DNA of 64,000 nt, taken from assembly GCA_020466095.1 (NCBI GenBank), contig CM035807.1, positions 17,470,985 to 17,534,984 on the forward strand. The letters run 5' to 3'. This document shows positions 57,836-64,000 of the stretch, piece after piece. Below the pieces are notes generated by a model. The model saw only the letters and a list, made by a program, of their open reading frames with translations, ran no database searches and was not told the DNA's origin. The first letter of the stretch is position 1; each line of letters opens with the position of its first letter. The position numbers and the translations under genes were made by a program. This stretch comes from Chlorops oryzae. Lineage: Eukaryota; Arthropoda; Insecta; Diptera; Chloropidae.

Positions 57836-58537
57836 CGGCTGTCCATTAATTACGTTATATTTTTATCACTGTTTTCATGTTCGCGTCTTAAGTCTTTGCG
57901 CAGACAGTTCTGTTGTAAATAGCGAGAGAGATAGAGCAACGACTTAAGACGAGAACCATATTTTTTACAAAAACCTTTTTTTCGCCTGCGACAGGACTCG
58001 AACTCGATCTCTTCCGGTTGCTAAGCGCACACGCTTCCATTACGCCACGGAGACTTCCAGTTCGCGCGTGATAGATTCATTTGATCAACGTTTGAGAGAA
58101 TCGAACTGATGTACAGTGGATCGACTCCATACATTTTTTGGAAAATGATAGAAGGAGTTTCCCTAGAGCAATGAAATTAGGCATGGGTGTTTCTTTGCAA
58201 ATATCTATGAAATTCCCAGAAAAAAATTCGACATAAAACCACTCCAACCCCGCCAAACACAAAATGGGGTGCAGCCAAATTCCACAATTTTGAACCCACA
58301 GTGTTCAAAATCGGAACATAGCTTACTTTTGTGCCCCAAAGTTGGAAAAGTTTAACTTCGTAACGCTGCCACGCCTACTTTTTGTGCTACGCCCACTTAA
58401 ACGTGTTTTCACGTTCGCGTCTTAAGTCTTTGTTCTATCTCTCTCTCTCGGTTTTTACAACAGAACTGTCTATGCAAAGACTTAAGACGGGAACGTGAAA
58501 ACAGTAATAAAAATCTTACGTAATTAATGGACAGCCC
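57836..58537. mobile_element. repeat family F, complete copy with long inverted ends (702 bp)
   Basis: The two ends mirror each other over about 60 bp. Consensus tip: GGGCTGTCYATTAATTACGT, then a T-rich stretch, then TTTTCACGTTCGCGTCTTAA. The motif GACTTAAGACGCGAAC also occurs inverted just inside each end, so each end can fold on itself. The core (58080-58400) matches two other copies. A tRNA-like segment lies at 57984-58054. No long coding frame. Superfamily unknown. Confidence 0.65.
57984..58054 (-). pseudogene. tRNA-like sequence, probable SINE head or tRNA pseudogene
   Basis: The minus strand begins GTCTCCGTGGCGTAATGG (A box), has CTTAGCAA where an anticodon loop (AGC) would be, and carries GAGTTCGAGTCC (B box). 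The acceptor and anticodon stems do not pair properly, so it is not a working tRNA. It lies inside a family F element. Confidence 0.55.
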
Positions 58538-59670
58538 GTATGATTGAAACTGTCCCCACATGTTTCCATATGTTGAATATGTGCAGAAATTTTGGAGCTA
58601 TTGGAAACCAGGCATTAAATTAAAAAAAAAAGTATACATTCTAGATAGAGCAAGGACTTCAAAATACATCTTTAGAGGTAAGAAAAAAAGCCGATCCTTT
58701 ATATTTTGTAGTGCAATTTCTTATATTCTAATCAAAAATTCATGTCTCAATTGTTTTTATTGTCAATTAATTTACATCAGTGCTTTTCACACCGATGTCG
58801 GTGATTTCGTAATTCGTTAGTTAATTCCATTTTATATGCGCTTTATTTTTTATTTATTCTATCGATTTGTTCAATGACAGAAATGAAGTTCATTCAAAAG
58901 AGCATCGACCAACGAATAACGAAATTACCACCCACATGGGTGTGAACACCGCTATCGGTTTCGTAACCAGCTAGCCGTTATGGTTTAGCCTAAGCACTTT
59001 AATACGCTGCAAGTAAGAATATATTTGCTTGTTTTTTTATATGAGTTATATATACTTAAATGTAAAAATTTTTTTGTAGTATTCCATTTTTCTTAATTGA
59101 TCGAAAATTCTTTTTTCTTTTATATTTTGAATTTTTTATTGTCCAAATTCTCCATTTTGTTTTATTGTCATGACTCAACATCGTCTTCAAATATAATTTC
59201 ATTATATTCGTTCTTTTAACATTTATTGTCATTTTTTTTTTCTCTTATAGTTTTTCTTTAAGATTATTGTCAATTTACATTTAGTAACAGGCTAAAGTGT
59301 GAGTTTCTAAAAAATTAATTTATGATTTTTACTTCAATACAAGTATAAATTTGTAAATTTAGTTATAAAAAAAGTCAATATGTTAAATATGCATACGTAT
59401 AAGGGTTAAGTATTTCATTTGATTTATCATTATTATTTTTTTTTTCTTTTTTTGATTTTTACAAAATTCAATTCGATAGGACACATAATTAGTAGTTGGA
59501 ATCGAGGGCTGTCTGTATTAGCATTTTCATGGTGCCATAGTTTGTATAACACTTAAAAATATTTATGTATATATATTGTCATTTTTTATATTTTTTATAT
59601 GTATAACTATAGAAAAAGGACAAGTTGTTGAACTTAAAACAGGGTTGCATTATTGACATTTACTGTTTCC
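58538..59670. other. gene-free AT-rich stretch
   Basis: No supported feature. Confidence 0.45.
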
Positions 59671-59888
59671 TATGGGTGCTTTCCGACACGCCGATTTTTG
59701 ACCGATTTTGCTCGCCGATTTTATGCGTTTTGATTAGGGAGGGGCGACGACGGTCAACATTAGCAAAATTTGCAATTTTACAGATGGAAAGCATTAAGAA
59801 ATTTAACGTGGAGTCACCCAGTTAACCTAGAATCATAAAATCGGCGAGAAAAATGAGCTAAAAATCGGCGTGTCTGAAAGCACACTAA
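59671..59888. mobile_element. MITE with GACACGCCGATTTTT ends (about 218 bp)
   Basis: GTGCTTTCCGACACGCCGAT at the left and GTGCTTTCAGACACGCCGAT at the right (inverted) match. Both arms continue into CGCCGATTTTATG. The exact borders and target duplication are unclear. Confidence 0.6.
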
Positions 59889-61546
59889 CAAAAAAAAAAA
59901 ATAAAATTTTAACAAAATATTATGCAATGATATCAGATAAAAATCTGTACATATTTAATACAAAATTTGTGCTATTGAATAGTCAACTCTTTCCATAAAA
60001 CATTTCCCGCACATTGTCCACACAATTTTGGTATGAACACTCAAACATTTCCCGCATACAACACACACGATCAATTTAATTAGCTTTTTTTTTTAGTTTT
60101 TACTTAAAAATTATTGTCAAGATATGTTTGTTAAGTGATATTAGCCTGGTTGTTTTTCAATTGGTTGGCTGTTTACGTATTTTTGCAAAGGATCACGCGT
60201 AGAATATTGGAAGAAAATAAAAAAAAAGTGGATATGGTTGTATTCTTTGATAAACATGTGTATCTAATAACTGGATATGTAAGTTCATTCGAAGCTTAAA
60301 AAGGGAATTTGAACTTTTTAAGCAAAAGGATAATAAACTATTTCTCTAAAGATGTGTTCACATGTTTTTTTCCCAGGACGATAACAGGAAGCTCTAATGA
60401 CATTGTATTCGGAATGGCGAAAGAAAATCATTTCCAGCTATTTTGAATTGCTTTGAGTTATTTATTTAGCATTTTATAGCTATTTCCAGCTGTTATTTCG
60501 TCAAAGAGTAGGTATAGATTATATAAGTAATCTATATTCTTTGTTTTTCGAGGACCTAGAAACGTCTTAAAGCTATGTCATGGGTTAGGAGCCGAACTGC
60601 GCAAAGGGTAAGCTGCAATCGCTTCTTTCAAATCAGTGCAAGCTAGAATTTCACAAACTTTTGGCGAGGTAAGGCCTATGTCGCTAGATTACTCTCTTAC
60701 TCCCCTGTAGGAAATGTCAATAGTGAATCTATACTATTTTTCTACTGACCGCGTCAACGTCACTACTGACCAGTTATGCCCGCCGCAATGCTTTGGATTA
60801 TTGACATTTTATCATTGAGTGGGTATTGCATGTCAACAATTGACCGTAGAAATATTGACGAACTATTGACGTCGGTATTATTATGTAGACTCTTTCGCTT
60901 TATAAGGAGACACGTTGTTGACATGGTCAATAAAGATGAACTATACCTTTGACAGTACTGTTTCTTTAATGACACCGCCTATAAATACTGTTGACGTTGG
61001 AACTAGTTCTCTTGTCTATATTGACGACAATATAGACATGGGGTCATATGGCGACAGGCTTCCTGCAGGGTCTCTACCATCTTAAGTTTTATGTGTTTGT
61101 TGTACCACTACAGATCCAAGCAATCAAATTGCGTCTATAGTGGTGGTCAGCTCTGGAGTAGTATCTTTCAAAAAAATGGTATTTCTCCTCTTTTAGCACA
61201 TTCCTTCGTCTGTTAGCATTTATTGGAGCATAAGCCTCTAACAAATGTAGACTCTTAGGTAGATTCCCAGTGGCATGAGGGAGTCCCCGACCGATTTATA
61301 TAGCTTTCGATCCAACTAAAGTTGGAATTTACAAGCTAAAAGTGTAGATATGAAATAGGATATGATACAGTTATTTTTTTCTTTTGTTTTGAATTGACAC
61401 AGCATAACCTAAAATTCTATCCAAATATAATTGAACACTTTCCAATTTTAATCAAAAAAAAAAAAAAAAAAAATTTCTACGCACGAGTGCCTTTGAAAAA
61501 AATATTTCAACAATTAGTTCTTCGCATTTCCCAATTGGAATTACTA
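59889..61546. other. 3' flank and presumed 3' untranslated region of knk, plus a TTGAC-rich patch
   Basis: No gene seen. About 60715-61045 has more than ten TTGAC/GTCAA motifs, and 61014-61037 is a perfect 10-bp-stem hairpin (see findings). The knk polyadenylation site cannot be fixed. Confidence 0.4.
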
Positions 61547-61723
61547 TCAGGCAATTCTTATGGATGACCAACCAAATATTGTTTGTGCACTAACCAGGCT
61601 AATTGATATTGAAATTGTATAAAGAATTGATTGAGTTAAGGTCAGGCCTTGCGCCGATAATCTAGAAGCTTTGGATGCACCGGTGACATGAATTTTCCAG
61701 CCAAGATTATTATGCGTGAAGCA
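61547..61723 (-). CDS. knk: knk last exon with hydrophobic C-terminus
   Basis: Acceptor CCATTTAG, stop TGA at 61549-61547. It encodes CFTHNNLGWKIHV, then GASKASRLSAQG and a hydrophobic tail (SILYTISISISLVSAQTIF). Small residues followed by a hydrophobic tail suggest a GPI-anchor signal, which agrees with Drosophila Knk. The final SSIRIA is less hydrophobic than usual. Confidence 0.8.
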   Translation of the reverse strand, partial: CFTHNNLGWKIHVTGASKASRLSAQGLTLTQSILYTISISISLVSAQTIFGWSSIRIA

Positions 61724-63389
61724 CTAAATGGGAAGAAAGGAAAAGAAAAAATCGATAAGATTAAAATTCGTAGAGAATATGATTTGAGAAATACTTGATA
61801 ATAGAGCAGATCGGGTGCATCCATTGGGACAGTCCAGTTTAAGTAGCCCGGCTCACCGTCTTCGCACATCAGTTCCAATGTTGTCTTGTATTCCTCGAAC
61901 GTTTCAATATCATTCGAACGATCGATTGTACGATGGGTCCATTCGCAATAGCGACCAGCTAGAATAAAAAATCGACACACGAAATTTCGATTGACCCACT
62001 TTTCTCTCTTCATCTCTATATTACTTACCAGCCGTGGGCATCGGATTGCCATCATTATCGATTGAAACACCGGCATAGGGTTTCTGTTTCTGCACATCCA
62101 AACCGGATTTCTGTCCGAGTCCACCTTCAGGCGAATCGGTTATATAAAACGGGTGATACCTTTCGAATGAAGTATGGTTAAGGATTTTTGAACTTCATTT
62201 CGATTATTTAAAATATTCTACCTTGCCGGTTGCGATGGATTTTCGCCACCTTCAATCCAGAATTCATAGGTTTTGCCACGCTGTACGGTTATCTCGGGTA
62301 TAAGTAAATCATTTATATACCAAGCGATACCCCATGAGGGTACACCGGTTATTGGCGTATAGCCACGTTTGCCACCGGTTGGTCCAATGCGTGCCGTAAA
62401 GATTGTGGCATTCGTGATTTTTCGTGTCGGCCAAGGTGTCGGTCCTGATTCGTCTTTTACGCTATACAACGAGTTCTTACACGAATGATCGTTCTGTTGA
62501 GAATTTCGAAATCCATTAGGGTTAATTTTTTATTATTGTTTTTGTTGTCGGTAAGAAGGACATTTATTTGACTTACTCTTGATGAAAAGTTGATGCGAAT
62601 ATCATCGGAATTATGATCACTGGAGGTATGTAAATGTGCATTGGCCTCTTTGCGGTTATTCAATGGACCGATGGCAGCGATCACGGAGACCTCACGATCC
62701 GTTGGTATGACCATATCATAGATCGCTTCATTGGTATGCAGAAGCCTCTTATAACGTATGCTAGTGACGCCATTCTTTCGATCACCACTGACTATTAGAG
62801 ATTCAATATAAAAATATTTCAAAGATTCCAAGAATAATAGAACTTACGGACAACAACATTATTTTTTCCACCGATACGTTCATCGGGACACACACCATGT
62901 TGGCCATCGCACTGCGACAAATCCGAGATGAAATAGTCCTCGGCACGGAAAACACGTGCAGTCGTATCATAAAATGCTACGACCACATCGGCTTGAGACA
63001 TCTGCGCTCTACCATTGGCACCGGATAGCCCGAAGGCCATATACTGATCCTCGTTGATCCGTCCGAAAAGCTCAATCTGCAGGTATTCTCCTTGAATTTC
63101 CCACTTGATTTGCAAACGATTGGGCAAAAGCTCACGACAATTTGTGGAAATTGGTCGAGGTGTTGTTGTGGTCTGAAAGTTTTTTTTTTTTTTTTTGCAA
63201 ACATTAAAATCAATTGCGAATTAAAAAGGGAGAAAATACTTCTTAAAATAAAATTTGCATGAATTCTATTTAAATAAGAAAAAATATTACAAAATTAGAA
63301 AAAATAGAAGAAAAAAAAAACTAAATGATTATGTCTAGCTTTGATTACTTACAGGTGTATACCACCATGGAGGCTAATGCATACGAAAG

Positions 63390-63436
<47 letters not shown>

Positions 63437-64000
63437 TGATGTTAGATCAATGAAGTTTTTTGTTTGTATCTTACAAATGAAATTAGTGCCGACTAGACAT
63501 GATAGTGAGATACTACCATAGCTACTAGCAACATTTCCACGGGTACTTACAGTAATTTTCGTTTGCCCTAATGCCGGCGGAACGTCCAGATCTTTGGGTA
63601 TGATAACATGCCCGAAATTATGACGATACTCGACACACCAGACTGCCAGCCAATCGATATCGTAAACTGTCAACGAACCGGGCAATTGAATTTCAATGTC
63701 TTCACCCTGGTATCCACGTAACGGCTCCAGAGAGCCGACTTCATTTGGAACCTAAAACTCAAAGATTATGGTATTGAAAAAACTAATTTCGAAAGAGGAA
63801 AGTAACACAGCTATTCACCTTTATACCGAGCACGGTTGGCTCGGTGCCATTGCCCACCCAGAAATAGGCGTCCGGTCCAGCTCCGTCGTAATGCAAATTG
63901 GGTATGTAAAATGTTTTTGCATCTAAAACGCTAATATTACTCGATCGTAGACCGTGGGCGAGGCGTTTAAATTCGGGTAGAACACGCGGCTTCGGAATGT
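61547..64000 (-). CDS. knk: knickkopf: cuticle chitin-organising protein (3' part, nine exons in window)
   Basis: Exons in transcript order: 64000-63819 (partial), 63751-63551, 63373-63353, 63172-62848, 62791-62577, 62493-62222, 62159-62029, 61958-61795, 61723-61547. All junctions are GT-AG and in frame, 561 codons in the window. The first two exons form a DM13 domain (LHYDGAGPDAYFWVGNG, LTVYDIDWLAVWCVEY). A DOMON domain follows (NCRELLPNRLQIKWE, YMAFGLSGANGRAQM, CPDERIGG), then a plastocyanin/copper-oxidase-like region (IGPTGGKRGYTPITG, YHPFYITDSPEGG, AAGRYCEW, NNLGWKIHV). The wording fits Knickkopf better than the related Skeletor (for example TAAGRYCEW, CRELL). Known role: extracellular or membrane-anchored protein that protects and organises chitin in cuticle and trachea. 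The signal peptide and first DM13 lie beyond the window. Convergent with Pli. Confidence 0.85.
61795..61958 (-). CDS. knk: knk exon (GRYCEW region)
   Basis: Acceptor TTATTCTAG, donor CAA|GTATTT. It encodes GRYCEWTHRTIDRSNDIETF to DAPDLLYYQ. Confidence 0.9.
62029..62159 (-). CDS. knk: knk exon (YHPFYITD region)
   Basis: Acceptor TTCGAAAG, donor GCTG|GTAAGT. It encodes YHPFYITDSPEGGLGQKSGL to GNPMPTA. Confidence 0.9.
62222..62493 (-). CDS. knk: knk exon (plastocyanin-like region)
   Basis: Acceptor TTCTCAACAG, donor GCAAG|GTAGAA. It encodes NDHSCKNSLYSVKDESGPTP to GENPSQPA, including IGPTGGKRGYTPITG and WGIAWYINDLLIPEI. Confidence 0.9.
62577..62791 (-). CDS. knk: knk exon (DOMON C-terminal half)
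   Basis: Acceptor CTCTAATAG, donor AGA|GTAAGT. It encodes SGDRKNGVTSIRYKRLLHTN to DDIRINFSSR. Confidence 0.9.
62848..63172 (-). CDS. knk: knk exon (DOMON N-terminal half)
   Basis: Acceptor ACTTTCAG, donor GTCC|GTAAGT. It encodes TTTTPRPISTNCRELL to CPDERIGGKNNVVV. Confidence 0.9.
63353..63373 (-). CDS. knk: knk 21-nt microexon encoding PPWWYTP
   Basis: Acceptor GCATTAG, donor CCT|GTAAGT. It adds seven residues between the DM13 exon and the Thr-rich linker before DOMON. Skipping it would also keep the frame. A (TA)n run starts about 20 bp upstream of its acceptor. Confidence 0.8.
63394..63430. repeat. (TA)n microsatellite in a knk intron
   Basis: An uninterrupted TA run immediately upstream (in knk sense) of the microexon acceptor, where branch point and pyrimidine tract would lie. 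Confidence 0.95.
63551..63751 (-). CDS. knk: knk exon (DM13 C-terminal half)
   Basis: Acceptor GAGTTTTAG, donor ACT|GTAAGT. It encodes VPNEVGSLEPLRGYQGEDIE to DVPPALGQTKIT. Confidence 0.9.
63819..64000 (-). CDS. knk: knk exon (DM13 N-terminal half), cut by window end
   Basis: Donor AAG|GTGAAT. It encodes IPKPRVLPEFKRLAHGLRSS to NGTEPTVLGIK. The upstream border lies outside the window. Confidence 0.9.

Noticed and set aside
57984..58054. Functional tRNA-Ala (AGC) on the minus strand
   Set aside because: A and B boxes are present but acceptor and anticodon stems do not pair, so it is listed only as tRNA-like.
61547..64000. Skeletor as the identity of the minus-strand gene
   Set aside because: Skeletor shares DM13 and DOMON domains, but the sequence here (CRELLPNRLQIKWE, TAAGRYCEW, DLLYYQCFTHNNLGWKIHV and the hydrophobic end) fits Knickkopf better.
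1..64000. CRISPR arrays, bacterial operons, prophage or riboswitches
   Set aside because: All evidence (spliced fly genes, MITEs, microsatellites) points to an insect nuclear genome, and no spacer-repeat array is visible.

Overview
The window is nuclear DNA of a higher fly (Diptera, Brachycera). It is AT-rich, has long introns with canonical GT-AG boundaries, and is crowded with short non-autonomous DNA transposons. The two recognisable genes encode proteins close to their Drosophila relatives. A tephritid-like fly is my guess; the sequence does not prove it.

Layout. Positions 1 to about 28.7 kb hold no convincing coding exon. This stretch is intergenic or 5' intronic and is full of MITEs, SINE and LINE relics. 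From 28.77 to 36.72 kb lies a nearly perfect tandem duplication of about 3.95 kb. Each unit carries a candidate N-terminal coding exon and the 93-nt second coding exon of pellino (Pli, plus strand). The rest of Pli follows at 45.4-49.9 kb in seven exons, all joining in frame and ending in the RING-like C-terminus. Between 49.9 and 61.5 kb there is another gene-free, repeat-rich stretch. From 64.0 down to 61.5 kb the minus strand carries the 3' part of knickkopf (knk): nine exons including a 21-nt microexon, with DM13, DOMON and copper-oxidase-like parts and a hydrophobic C-terminus. The 5' end of knk is outside the window. Pli and knk are convergent. One is an E3 ligase scaffold of Toll/IMD signalling and the other a cuticle chitin-organising protein, so no joint function is implied.

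Mobile elements. Five elements have perfect 8-bp target duplications and hAT-like ends (7172, 10992, 21998, 41071, 53253). There is a pogo/Tigger-like MITE family with five copies, one nested in a hAT element. Two PIF/Harbinger-like elements abut on a shared TTA. A tRNA-derived SINE is split by a hAT element. Other items are a mini-me-like element with its RGAC microsatellite, two LINE RNase H/zinc-knuckle relics, a retroposon pair with one 12-bp target duplication, and several unclassified fold-back elements.

The most notable observation is the Pli exon duplication. The two N-terminal exon copies differ by one nucleotide near the donor site, so only the downstream copy splices in frame. The duplicated second exon is frame-symmetric and could be included once or twice. 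An assembly artefact (two haplotypes placed in tandem) is the main competing explanation and must be excluded first.
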